Positions 1 to 7,872 of a stretch of DNA of 64,000 nt are shown one piece after another. Every line of letters begins with the position of its first letter. Position 1 is the first letter of the stretch. The DNA comes from Crocinitomicaceae bacterium (lineage in GTDB: Bacteria > Bacteroidota > Bacteroidia > Flavobacteriales_G > Salibacteraceae). The stretch is taken from NCBI GenBank assembly GCA_002713215.1, contig PAVO01000004.1, forward strand, positions 1-64,000, read 5' to 3'. Below the pieces are notes generated by a model. It did not search any database. It had not been told where the DNA came from and saw nothing but the letters and a program-made list of their open reading frames with translations. The position numbers and the translations under genes were made by a program.

Positions 1-186
1 GTGGCGGTAGGAAATACCGACACGTTAAACGCTTGTAAGAGGCGATGTAAGACGTAATCAATCTAATGTTGATCGCTATTGCCAATGACGACAAGAATCA
101 CCTTGCTTTAGCTAGGTGAGTTTCAATATTAAGATGATAACCTAGTGTACACGAATTAAAGTCAGTTGTCACTTGACAACAGGGTT

Positions 187-468
187 ATGGAAGATTATAT
201 TTTGGCAAGAGAAAAGCACCCTAATAAACATGTTGAAGAAGCTATTCAATATGCTGAAAGCAAAGGGTGGACTACACGGAAAGGAACGGGGCATTGTTGT
301 TTGCGTTTACTTTGCCCATACGGTGAAGCTAACCCAGATTGTCGTTGTGGCCTGTATTGTTCATCGTCTATCTGGAAGACGCCGAGAAAACCTGAAGACA
401 TGGCTAAGAAGATAATCAGCCGAGTTGATAAATGTAAGTATCCAGATGGCAAGAAAGGTAAAGGTTAA
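187..468 (+). CDS. HicA-like small cysteine-rich protein, probable toxin of a TA-like pair
   Basis: Predicted 93 aa. It contains a HicA-like helix (HVEEAIQYAESKGW, about residues 16-29) and a Cys-rich segment with CRCGLYC followed by SIWKTPRKPEDMAKKI. I recall this arrangement from a widespread family of small proteins encoded next to an HTH protein. The ATG at 187 is preferred; an in-frame TTG at 166 would add seven residues but has no ribosome site. It ends 2 nt before the HTH gene at 471, so the two are cotranscribed. Toxin activity is inferred from this pairing only; no ribonuclease residue has been confirmed. Confidence 0.55.
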   Translation: MEDYILAREKHPNKHVEEAIQYAESKGWTTRKGTGHCCLRLLCPYGEANPDCRCGLYCSSSIWKTPRKPEDMAKKIISRVDKCKYPDGKKGKG

Positions 469-470
469 GT

Positions 471-977
471 ATGAAAGATTATGAATTTGCGTTGCGTTAT
501 CACGTAGGCAGCATGGATCTTACGACGGACCAAATTGACGACGCACTGTTTGAGGCCGGGTGCGACGATGCGCTTGTTAGCCATAACGGTGCCGGATTGA
601 TTGAATTGGACTTTACGCGTGAAGCAGAAAGTGTCGCCGAGGCGGTTGAGTCCGCGATGGAATGCGTCAAAAACGCACTGCCTAATTCGGTGTTGGTTGA
701 AGCGAAACCGGATTACGTTGGGGTTACCGACGTGGCAGAGTATTGCAAAGTGTCAAGGCAATACATCCAGAAGCTATTGTCGACGCATGTTATAAACCTT
801 GTTCCGCTAACGGTGGTAGGTAAATCAAGCGTGTACCGCTTAGCTCCCGCTATTGCTGAAATAAAGAAACGTGAAGTACCTGGGTTAACATTGCCGCCAG
901 AATTGGAAGAGCTGTCTGCGTTAACAATGAAAATCAACCTGCAAAATGAGCAGGCTCACCAACTAGCAACGTTGTAA
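471..977 (+). CDS. HTH DNA-binding protein, probable antitoxin/autorepressor
   Basis: 168 aa. The N-terminal half has the pattern EAGCDDALVSHNGAGLIELDF, then DFTREAESVAEAVESA. Residues about 83-107 (VGVTDVAEYCKVSRQYIQKLL) read as an excisionase/MerR-like helix-turn-helix. I recognise this architecture as the usual partner of the upstream HicA-like gene. It is likely an antitoxin that also represses its own promoter in the 165 nt before the pair. It is the only clear DNA-binding regulator in the window, but nothing ties it to the element-wide operator described below. Confidence 0.6.
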   Translation: MKDYEFALRYHVGSMDLTTDQIDDALFEAGCDDALVSHNGAGLIELDFTREAESVAEAVESAMECVKNALPNSVLVEAKPDYVGVTDVAEYCKVSRQYIQKLLSTHVINLVPLTVVGKSSVYRLAPAIAEIKKREVPGLTLPPELEELSALTMKINLQNEQAHQLATL

Positions 978-1018
978 TTCCCGCCTTATTTATACTGGGG
1001 CTCTCGCCCCCGTCTACC

Positions 1019-1930
1019 CTACATATGAAATCTCAAGTAATACTGAGCTGACAAGTTAAACAGATCTATCTTGTGTTTCTCAGCTGCTTTTGCCAGCTCC
1101 ATTCGCATATCTTCAGGGAAGCGATATAAAGCACATTCTTCATCCAGCTTGTAAGCGTCTTTGATGTTGCTGGCCCAAACAATGTGGGTTCGGTCAATGT
1201 CACCGGCGATAAGACACCCAGATTCAATCCATTCCGTCGCCTGCTTCTTCGTGCGAAAGCTTTCAAAGTGATTTATCGCCCGGGTGGCGGCATCAACAGC
1301 AAAAGGGGAGAGGGTCTTGTTCTTTACGACATCCCATACGTACTTTGAGCCAATGTTTCGCTTAGTAACGGAAAACCCATCGGTGTTAATTGGCTTGTTG
1401 AGTGTCATCCAGTTTGCCACCTCACCATCGAGGTCGGTGCTATTGGATTGCTCCTGGTCGATTAACGCATCTTCTTGAGCATCGATTTTCGACATGAGTT
1501 CAGCAAAAGAGCCAGCAGCCACATTCCCTTCAACAGACGCGCCGATAGGGGAGTTATCCATAAAGCCGTTTAGCGCCATGAACCAATCAGTAAGCCATTC
1601 TTCAAAAGCCTGGCGAAGTGAATCGTCAGCATAGATCTCATCTGGCGTTTGTTCGTGGGGTTCATCCCATTCGGTATAAAAATGGTAGTAGGCAGCACCT
1701 TTGCTGATCACGACAGTGCCATAGCGTATTTCTTTGTGTGACGCTGTGTGGATAGTGATAGCTGGTGTTGTACCGTCAAACGCAGATTGCATAGCGTCCC
1801 ACAGGCTTTGATCTTTAGGTAATTTTGAATCAGAGTTGTAGTTCTGATGCTCATTCCACCAAGACTCTTCAGCGCTCCAGAGGCACCATTTAAGATCGAC
1901 GTTATATTGGTTTTCAGTGTTGTTCATCAT
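1019..1930 (-). CDS. Unknown 303-aa protein
   Basis: Soluble, acidic and rich in Trp and Glu; no signal peptide or membrane segment. I do not recognise the family. The C-terminal third (KQATEWIESGCLIAGDIDRTHIVWASNIKDAYKLDEE, given here only as a location near residues 230-265) looks like a compact alpha/beta domain. Start is the first ATG of an ATG-ATG pair, 6-8 nt after AGGAAACTCC. It runs convergent with the HTH gene and is transcribed away from the csf operon. Upstream at about 1961 there is one operator-like half site (ACAACA). Confidence 0.8.
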   Translation of the reverse strand: MMNNTENQYNVDLKWCLWSAEESWWNEHQNYNSDSKLPKDQSLWDAMQSAFDGTTPAITIHTASHKEIRYGTVVISKGAAYYHFYTEWDEPHEQTPDEIYADDSLRQAFEEWLTDWFMALNGFMDNSPIGASVEGNVAAGSFAELMSKIDAQEDALIDQEQSNSTDLDGEVANWMTLNKPINTDGFSVTKRNIGSKYVWDVVKNKTLSPFAVDAATRAINHFESFRTKKQATEWIESGCLIAGDIDRTHIVWASNIKDAYKLDEECALYRFPEDMRMELAKAAEKHKIDLFNLSAQYYLRFHM

Positions 1931-2413
1931 AGGAGTTTCCTTTGTGTTTTAAGTTAAAAACACAACATGAAACTCGCTTTGCTTAGTTGCTCCGCGAGTT
2001 AACGCGGTTGCAAACGATGCTTTGTCTGTTTCCCATTCTGCCCATGAGCGTTATTTACCGTGGCGCATGCGACTTATTGGTAGAACTCTCATGGTTAATG
2101 CTTTCTGCAACCGAGACCTGCTGTCTAGTTTCGCTCCATAATGGACGCGCCCGCTACCAACGGTTGCACCACACATGCCGTGTGGTTGGGAACTAAGCTG
2201 TTAATGATGATGACAACAATATGTCATTGTTTCTCATATCTTAACTCATTCTTGAAGTTCTTATTTACTATAACAAAACCAAGTAAAAGAAACAATTGGC
2301 GCATTGAAAAATAAAACAATTAATACAACAAAAATGTTGTTTACATAAAGACAGTAATTAGGTATCATTTTTAATACGCAATGAGTGAACATACACCAGC
2401 ATGGAGTTAGGTT
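1931..2413. other. 483-bp gene-free divergent region with a GC-richer structured stretch
   Basis: This separates the orphan at 1019-1930 from csf1. About 1985-2200 is clearly more GC-rich than its AT-rich right side. It holds a perfect hairpin, ACCACAC-atgcc-GTGTGGT (2168-2186), and the sequence GGTTGCA near both ends. Short reading frames here lack ribosome sites. It could carry a small RNA. From 2205 on it is AT-rich and carries the csf promoter and operator. Confidence 0.4.
2325..2340. promoter_or_regulatory. Operator palindrome before csf1
   Basis: ACAACA-AAAA-TGTTGT, both arms perfect. The + strand promoter TTTACA (2340-2345), 17-nt spacer, TATCAT (2363-2368) begins inside the right arm. 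A bound protein would block RNA polymerase at the type IV cas operon. Confidence 0.8.
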
Positions 2414-3385
2414 GTGCACGCAATAGATTTTATTTACGAAACAATTCCTCAGTTGTATGAGGGTATAGAGACGAAGCCGGCTAAAGAAAATGATTTCTGC
2501 GTCTGCTGTAACCGTCCAGTAAGAGAAACGGCAGTACCTGAAGAGGTATGTGAAGTGTCTATATACGGCAAGTTGGAAATCCACTGTATGCCTTGCCAGT
2601 TGCTCTATCAGTCAAACGAGAAGTATCTGGGAGTAGAAGGGTACCGTGGACGAAAAGTCCTTTTCACAAATGAAGGATCTGCTCGTTTCTTGAATACGCT
2701 AATGCAAACAATGGCCGATGAAAAAGTATCGATTAGAGAAAAGGCGGCCAAATCGCAGGAAGGACACACTGTTTACCCTAATGAAGATAAATCCATCAAA
2801 GAAACTGGTGAAGCGCACGAAGTCGTCATTAATGAAGGCTCACCCGTGATCGGTAAATTAGGGATGCTAGTTGGTGCCGGAATGGCGATCAGTAAGTCTA
2901 AAGCGGTGTTTTATGCCCCCGGCAAACATTTCGATAAGTTAAAAGGGTTGGCACCGCTTTTTACTATCAAACAAATCGGTGGTTTTGCCATGGTGAATGA
3001 CGTTTTGGATGAGTTTGATGGTTCTGAACCGTATGTCTTTATTCGAGATTTTGGGAAAAAGAAAGCTCAACTCGTTCAGAACTTGAATGTGTCATCAGGA
3101 GAAAAGTCACTTTTTGCCTGTTCGAGTGACGGCGCAATGCGGATCAATAAGAAAGCCTACCTTGCCCTTAGAAAGTACGTGAACACGAATTTTGAGGGTA
3201 AATCGAAGGCTTCCGTTTCGGACTTTTTTCGAACGATTAGAAGCATGGCGGCCGGGTATACGTCGGTATCAGACGCTCAGGAAAAACTAAAAGAAATGCC
3301 GAAGATAGGTGAACTACTGAGAATCTTACCTACATGCCCTCACGAGAGAATTGATTTAACAACAGCAGTTGATAAGGGACTTTAA
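2414..3385 (+). CDS. csf1: Csf1, large-subunit-like (Cas8-like) protein of type IV-A CRISPR-Cas
   Basis: 323 aa. It opens with a four-cysteine zinc site: C29/C32 (FCVCCNRP) and C58/C61 (IHCMPC), the feature that identifies Csf1. The middle (GKLGMLVGAGMAISKSKAVFYAPGK would be about residues 145-170) fits the rest of the family. Csf1 is the Cas8-like subunit that helps the crRNA complex find its target. It starts with GTG at 2414, after GGAGTTAG. It is the first gene of csf1-cas6-dinG-csf3-csf2, all on the + strand with overlaps or short gaps, and it is driven by the operator-overlapped promoter at 2340-2368. Confidence 0.85.
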   Translation: MHAIDFIYETIPQLYEGIETKPAKENDFCVCCNRPVRETAVPEEVCEVSIYGKLEIHCMPCQLLYQSNEKYLGVEGYRGRKVLFTNEGSARFLNTLMQTMADEKVSIREKAAKSQEGHTVYPNEDKSIKETGEAHEVVINEGSPVIGKLGMLVGAGMAISKSKAVFYAPGKHFDKLKGLAPLFTIKQIGGFAMVNDVLDEFDGSEPYVFIRDFGKKKAQLVQNLNVSSGEKSLFACSSDGAMRINKKAYLALRKYVNTNFEGKSKASVSDFFRTIRSMAAGYTSVSDAQEKLKEMPKIGELLRILPTCPHERIDLTTAVDKGL

Positions 3386-3386
3386 A

Positions 3387-3983
3387 ATGCACTGTATTTA
3401 TCAAGAAACCAGTTTTCTTATGCCAAATACGGGTCAAGGAAATGCTGACGTTTGGCACAAGCAAATCATCGATCTGATGACGGATGGTAAAAATCAGGAA
3501 GGTATCCAATACCTATTCAAAAAAGACTTTAGCCAGCAGCTCCCTGAGTCCGCTCTGATTAAACTAAGAGCGGCGACTTTACCGGATGCACTCAGACCAA
3601 CTGAAAAGCGCGTAGAGTTTGCCTGTGGGGCGGATATTAAGTTAAAGCTTCGACTTTGCACCACGCGAAGAAAAAAACAGGTAGTGAGCGGCAAAGAAAA
3701 AACCGTTGAATCATTTATATCTCCCAGTGACGAAGGCTTTGTCGACTTCTTAAGTGCCATGTTATCGAACAATGGTTTTGAACTTAAAGAAATCATAAGC
3801 ACAAGTGAACTGGTGGTAGAGCCCATAAAGAAAACCAAGGGTGGACGTTCTTTTGTCCCTTGGTGTGACGTTCACTTTACTGCGACTGTGAACAATGAAG
3901 AATCGGCAAGCGTTGCTTACATCAAAGGAATTGGTCGTAAGAAAGTTTTTGGTACAGGGATGTTAGAGGTGATCAGTGAGTGA
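3387..3983 (+). CDS. cas6: Cas6/Csf5-type crRNA-processing endoribonuclease
   Basis: 198 aa. The C-terminus has the glycine-rich loop typical of Cas6 RAMP proteins (GIGRKKVFGTGMLEV, residues about 180-194). The I-E-like hairpin repeats of the adjacent array fit a Cas6e/Csf5-like enzyme that cuts at the 3' base of the repeat stem. The ATG at 3387 directly follows the csf1 stop and has AAGGGAC upstream; an in-frame TTG at 3369 would overlap csf1 and is less likely. The 3' end overlaps dinG. Catalytic residues cannot be assigned without an alignment; H2 and H18 near the N-terminus are candidates. Confidence 0.8.
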   Translation: MHCIYQETSFLMPNTGQGNADVWHKQIIDLMTDGKNQEGIQYLFKKDFSQQLPESALIKLRAATLPDALRPTEKRVEFACGADIKLKLRLCTTRRKKQVVSGKEKTVESFISPSDEGFVDFLSAMLSNNGFELKEIISTSELVVEPIKKTKGGRSFVPWCDVHFTATVNNEESASVAYIKGIGRKKVFGTGMLEVISE

Positions 3984-5970
3984 TTTAAAAAGTGTTGTTG
4001 AAACCGTATTTGGCCCAAATGGTTGGCTGAAAGAAAACGGCTTTAGACACACCGATGTTCAATTGCGATATGCACTTTCGGTCTGTGATGCTGTTGAGCA
4101 TTCAAAACAGTTGCATGCGATAGCGGCTGATACGGGCGTGGGAAAAACGCTGGCTTACCTGGTGGTTGCTTCCCTGCATAACATTATCAACTCCAAGCGT
4201 GTCGTTGTCGCTGCACATAGTATTGAGCTGCTGAGACAAATGGAAAAAGAGCTTCCACTTGTAGAGGAAATTACTCGCGAGCTCATGGGTACGGCGCCAC
4301 AGCTGGAAGTAAAAATCGGTCGGCAGCACTATATCGATCCTGAACGTGTTGAGATGCTATTAGACAGACTGAAGACAGATGGTGCTTGTCTTACCTTACG
4401 ACACACATCATTTCTTGAATGGGCGCAAAAGACGTCCACGAGCGGAACAGGCCTTATAAGCGAATGGCTCGATAAATACGGTCAATTACCTAATGGTGTT
4501 GACATGGATGCCGTTTGCATGACCAGTTACAGCAATCAGTCATCCAATATGGCTAGTTTTTTCATCAACCAGAGAACGAAAGAGTCTGGCGTCGTTTTGA
4601 CAACCCATGCAATGGTGGTTAGTTCTGCGTTTTCAGAGTCATTAGGTGACATTTGCGATACATCTTTCATTATCGATGAAGGTGACAAATTCGACGCCGC
4701 TGCGGCACTCTGGGGTAATGTAAAGACGCCACTTCAAAGGATCGCCTCTATGGCGAAGCAATGTCTATCTGATTTGAAAGGGAAGGGGGTACCTTCGTTT
4801 AAGGACATTGTCTCCCTTGCGCTTGAATTCGATGAATATTTAAGAACATTCGATCATGGTAAGGATATTTACTTTGAGTATGCACCTGTCGAAGTGACTA
4901 ATGAAATAAAGTCGTGCACCGAGCAGTTATTATCGGCTATTGAGAAGGCGTTGGAATCGACTAAAGAACAATTGGATAACGTACCTTCTTATAACGAAAT
5001 GAAAATGCTGCGAGATTTTATGCGAACCTACCAGAAGAATTCATTTTCGATTGGCCTTCACTTTTCAGAAAAGAAGCGAAATCCAGCGTTGTTAAGGCAT
5101 TTTGTTAAGCCCGCCGCATTGGTACGAAAGCATATTGAACAAGGTGCGAATCTTGTGTTTACGAGCGCGACGTTGCGCGACTTAGGTACGAGCAGAGTGT
5201 CATTTTCATCCCTTGCATCAACGTTACTTATTTCTGAACAAGAAATGGGCGTGAAAGCAGTGTACTCACCAGAGTCCTACGGTAGCTTACGTTTTTTTGT
5301 GCCGACAGATGATGTGCCAAAACCTTATAAAGATGGTGAGGTGGATTTAGCGTGGCGTGGCTATGTCGTTGAGACAATTAAGCATGCTCAGAAGGCAAAT
5401 CGTCATGTGCTTGTTTTGGCATCTAGCTACGACGAAGTTGAGGCGCTGAAGAGTCGATTAGGTAGCGCCGGCTTCTTTCACACAAAAGGTGAGTCTCTTA
5501 ACTCATTGGTTGACGCATGGAAAATCTCTGGTGGTGTTCTTGTATCACCGGCGGTATGGGAAGGTTTCAGTCCGCGAATGGATGACGGATCGCAATTGTA
5601 TACAGCAATTGTGATGACGAAGCTCCCTTACTCGGTAGCAAACGATGTGAAGCTTGGGGCATTAAGCGAGATGCTAGCGTCCAAAGGTTCTCACCATTCG
5701 GCCAACGCAATCTACTTCAAAGAAATGACACAAGAAGCCATGAAACGCTTCTGCCAAGGGGTAGGGCGTGGTGTCCGTGCGAAAACAGATAAATGTGACG
5801 TGTATATTTGTGATCCAAGAATCAATCACAGTATCAAATTGCAAAAAGGCTTTGCTAAATCACTTCCCGTGAGATTTGAATCCAACATCAACGAAGCCGT
5901 AAGGTTTGACGGTAAAGATATTGTTGAAAGCAAGGCTCTTGAGTTAGACGCTCTGGAGGGCTGGGTATGA
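3976..5970 (+). CDS. dinG: CasDinG (Csf4), superfamily 2 helicase of type IV-A CRISPR-Cas
   Basis: 664 aa. Walker A is DTGVGKT (residues about 52-58), motif II is DEGD (about 234-237), and motif VI is GVGRGVRAK (about 596-604) followed by DVYICDPR. DinG/XPD-family 5'-3' helicases have this layout, and type IV-A interference depends on this helicase. The region between Walker A and motif II has only two cysteines, so the four-cysteine Fe-S cluster of chromosomal DinG is missing. That matches what is known of CasDinG. Motif II is DEGD rather than DEAH/DEGH. GTG start at 3976 inside the end of cas6, with AGAGGTGATC as ribosome site; the stop overlaps csf3. Confidence 0.9.
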   Translation: MSDLKSVVETVFGPNGWLKENGFRHTDVQLRYALSVCDAVEHSKQLHAIAADTGVGKTLAYLVVASLHNIINSKRVVVAAHSIELLRQMEKELPLVEEITRELMGTAPQLEVKIGRQHYIDPERVEMLLDRLKTDGACLTLRHTSFLEWAQKTSTSGTGLISEWLDKYGQLPNGVDMDAVCMTSYSNQSSNMASFFINQRTKESGVVLTTHAMVVSSAFSESLGDICDTSFIIDEGDKFDAAAALWGNVKTPLQRIASMAKQCLSDLKGKGVPSFKDIVSLALEFDEYLRTFDHGKDIYFEYAPVEVTNEIKSCTEQLLSAIEKALESTKEQLDNVPSYNEMKMLRDFMRTYQKNSFSIGLHFSEKKRNPALLRHFVKPAALVRKHIEQGANLVFTSATLRDLGTSRVSFSSLASTLLISEQEMGVKAVYSPESYGSLRFFVPTDDVPKPYKDGEVDLAWRGYVVETIKHAQKANRHVLVLASSYDEVEALKSRLGSAGFFHTKGESLNSLVDAWKISGGVLVSPAVWEGFSPRMDDGSQLYTAIVMTKLPYSVANDVKLGALSEMLASKGSHHSANAIYFKEMTQEAMKRFCQGVGRGVRAKTDKCDVYICDPRINHSIKLQKGFAKSLPVRFESNINEAVRFDGKDIVESKALELDALEGWV

Positions 5971-6692
5971 CCCCATTTATATTAAAGGCGCGACTTATTA
6001 CGCCTTGTGTTTACAACCGACCAGTGAGACTACCTGGCTTGGTGTATCACGCTTTATTGGCTCATCATTGTGATGAAGGAAAAGCCACATCTGAATTGAA
6101 AAAGCTATTTAAAGAAACCGATGGTGTGTTGCACGGCTCAAGTTTGATTTTTGGTATCAAGCCTGATGCACCAGTTATCCCTTGTTACCATCCAACAATC
6201 GGTGCGATGAAGAATGAAATAGATTTTTCAAAACACCTCATTTCACCCAATGGCAGAGGTGGAAAATACACCAACGTCGTTTTGGTGGGAGGGGCAACAG
6301 GAACAAGGCTTGCCAAGAATAACGCCTACCACGCCCCCTTCATTACATTTTTTGGTTATGGTGACGCGGAAAAGATAGTGAGCCTGCTAAACCACTACGT
6401 ATCATCGGTTGGTATATATGCCAACCGAGGTGCAGGAACCTTGGATGTAGATGGCTGGAGTGCCCAGAAAATACAAGAAGATCATAGTTTGATTGATGTT
6501 TCAGGGCGCACAGGAGAAATGAACAAAGGTATGCCATTGGCACCATTGCCTGATGGCCTATTTAAGCATCTCTCGCCAGAGAAATACGGCGAGCATGATG
6601 TAGAACAATCGAGTTTGGTTCCGCCATACCACAAAGGGGCAAATGCCTGTTTGTGCGCGGTGCCAGAAAAAGTATCAAGACAGTTAGTTTAA
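5967..6692 (+). CDS. csf3: Csf3, Cas5-like subunit of type IV-A CRISPR-Cas
   Basis: 241 aa. It has a short N-terminal strand (FILKARLITPCVYN) and the segment VGIYANRGAGTLDVDGW (about residues 150-166). This resembles the glycine-containing RAMP region of Csf3/Cas5, which caps the 5' end of the crRNA. Two cysteines near the C-terminus (ACLCAVP) may bind metal. Its ATG overlaps the dinG stop (ATGA), and csf2 follows after 18 nt. Identity rests on position in the operon plus these motifs. Confidence 0.8.
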   Translation: MTPFILKARLITPCVYNRPVRLPGLVYHALLAHHCDEGKATSELKKLFKETDGVLHGSSLIFGIKPDAPVIPCYHPTIGAMKNEIDFSKHLISPNGRGGKYTNVVLVGGATGTRLAKNNAYHAPFITFFGYGDAEKIVSLLNHYVSSVGIYANRGAGTLDVDGWSAQKIQEDHSLIDVSGRTGEMNKGMPLAPLPDGLFKHLSPEKYGEHDVEQSSLVPPYHKGANACLCAVPEKVSRQLV

Positions 6693-6710
6693 AATATTTA
6701 GGGATAGACC

Positions 6711-7814
6711 ATGACTTTATTTACGGATGAAAAACGAATCAGCTTAAACATCACTGGTGAAGTAACAGTACTTTCACCAATTTCAGTTACGCGCCCAGAT
6801 GACAACTTTGTCAGTGGCACAGGAACAAAGAATAAGCCACGATTACCTCGTGCCGGCGTCAAAAAAGATGGCACAATGCCATTCATTCCGGGCTCTAGCT
6901 TCCGTGGTGGATTACGTCGTGCAGCTCGTGACTGTGTGCGAAACCTAACGGGTGAGCAATTCGATTTAGCAACAACGTACATGCTGACCCAAGGTGTTGA
7001 TATTACCAATGCGATGATTGCGCAAAAGTCGGCAGGCTCTATTGGCCTTGAAGAGCCACTTCGCAAGAAGAACCCATTCCTAAGCCTTTTCGGAGCGTGG
7101 TCACTACCTGGTCATACAGGTGTTGGTGATTTAATCCCTAGTGAGCCAGATTGTGTATTCACTGCTGGTGGCGGCGTGAGAACAAACGAATTTATTCGTG
7201 ACCCGAAACAAATTCAATTCCTGACACCGGAAGATGCAGAGAAGCTTGAAAAGATCATTATGGACGACAGCGTTACCGCCTCAGAAGTGGGTGATCTAAA
7301 AAAAGAAATCACGGACCTTAAAGCACAAATGCGCGAAGTTCGCGACAAAGAAGTTAAGGCTGCTCTGCAAGAACAGGTTGCTCACGTAGAAGCGATGATC
7401 AAAGCCAAAAAAGGCGAGAAGTCTGGTTCGACGGAAACGATTCAACGCCCATTGGAAGGTTACGAAGCGATCGCCCCTGGCACAGTGTTACATCACCGCT
7501 TGCCACTTACGATGGTAAACAGCATGGAGATGGCTCTTTTCCTTGAGTCACTTGCCAAGTACGCTAAAAACCCTGTGATTGGCGGACACAAGAACCATGC
7601 ATGTGGATACTTCAGCGCCCAATACTCAATCAGTTACTGGCCAGAAGATGAGGATCAACCTCGCGAAGTCGCCGTTATCCGTTTTGATGAGACAGGTTTC
7701 TTTATCGAAGGCGAAGCTGCTGGTGAATTGCAGGCGCTTAGAAAAGAATTCAAATCATCAGTGAAAAATGGTGACTTTGACTTCACTGCTTTCCTGTTTA
7801 GTCAGGCTGAATAA
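6711..7814 (+). CDS. csf2: Csf2, Cas7-like backbone subunit of type IV-A CRISPR-Cas
   Basis: 367 aa. The N-terminal part has the RAMP pattern ISLNITGEVTVLSPISVTRPDDNF, then PFIPGSSFRGGLRRAARD (residues about 62-79), where the G-S-x-x-R-G-x-x-R stretch is characteristic of Cas7-type proteins. Csf2 forms the filament along the crRNA spacer. Residues about 183-250 are Lys/Glu-rich and predicted coiled coil, probably an insertion in the thumb region. GGHKNHACGYF (about 288-298) is near the C-terminus. It is the last cas gene; the CRISPR array starts 58 nt after its stop. Confidence 0.85.
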   Translation: MTLFTDEKRISLNITGEVTVLSPISVTRPDDNFVSGTGTKNKPRLPRAGVKKDGTMPFIPGSSFRGGLRRAARDCVRNLTGEQFDLATTYMLTQGVDITNAMIAQKSAGSIGLEEPLRKKNPFLSLFGAWSLPGHTGVGDLIPSEPDCVFTAGGGVRTNEFIRDPKQIQFLTPEDAEKLEKIIMDDSVTASEVGDLKKEITDLKAQMREVRDKEVKAALQEQVAHVEAMIKAKKGEKSGSTETIQRPLEGYEAIAPGTVLHHRLPLTMVNSMEMALFLESLAKYAKNPVIGGHKNHACGYFSAQYSISYWPEDEDQPREVAVIRFDETGFFIEGEAAGELQALRKEFKSSVKNGDFDFTAFLFSQAE

Positions 7815-7872
7815 ACTCGGTACAAACTGAGTCACCATAAAACCTCAATTAAAGCAATGGTTTGAATTTGGA
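7815..7872 (+). promoter_or_regulatory. Short leader between csf2 and the CRISPR array
   Basis: 58 nt with no obvious separate promoter, so the array may be transcribed from the cas operon. It contains a small hairpin, CTCGGT-aca-aACTGAG (7816-7832). AAAGCAATGGTT (7851-7862) is complementary to AACCgATTGCTTT just after the first repeat (7897-7909), so repeat 1 can be enclosed in a longer stem. Confidence 0.45.

Noticed and set aside
1987-2196. 69-residue frame in the csf1 upstream island
   Set aside because: No ribosome site, and the DNA shows hairpin structure rather than coding pattern.
2261-2584. 107-residue minus-strand frame over the csf1 promoter
   Set aside because: It lies antisense to csf1 and its promoter/operator; composition is that of AT-rich noncoding DNA.
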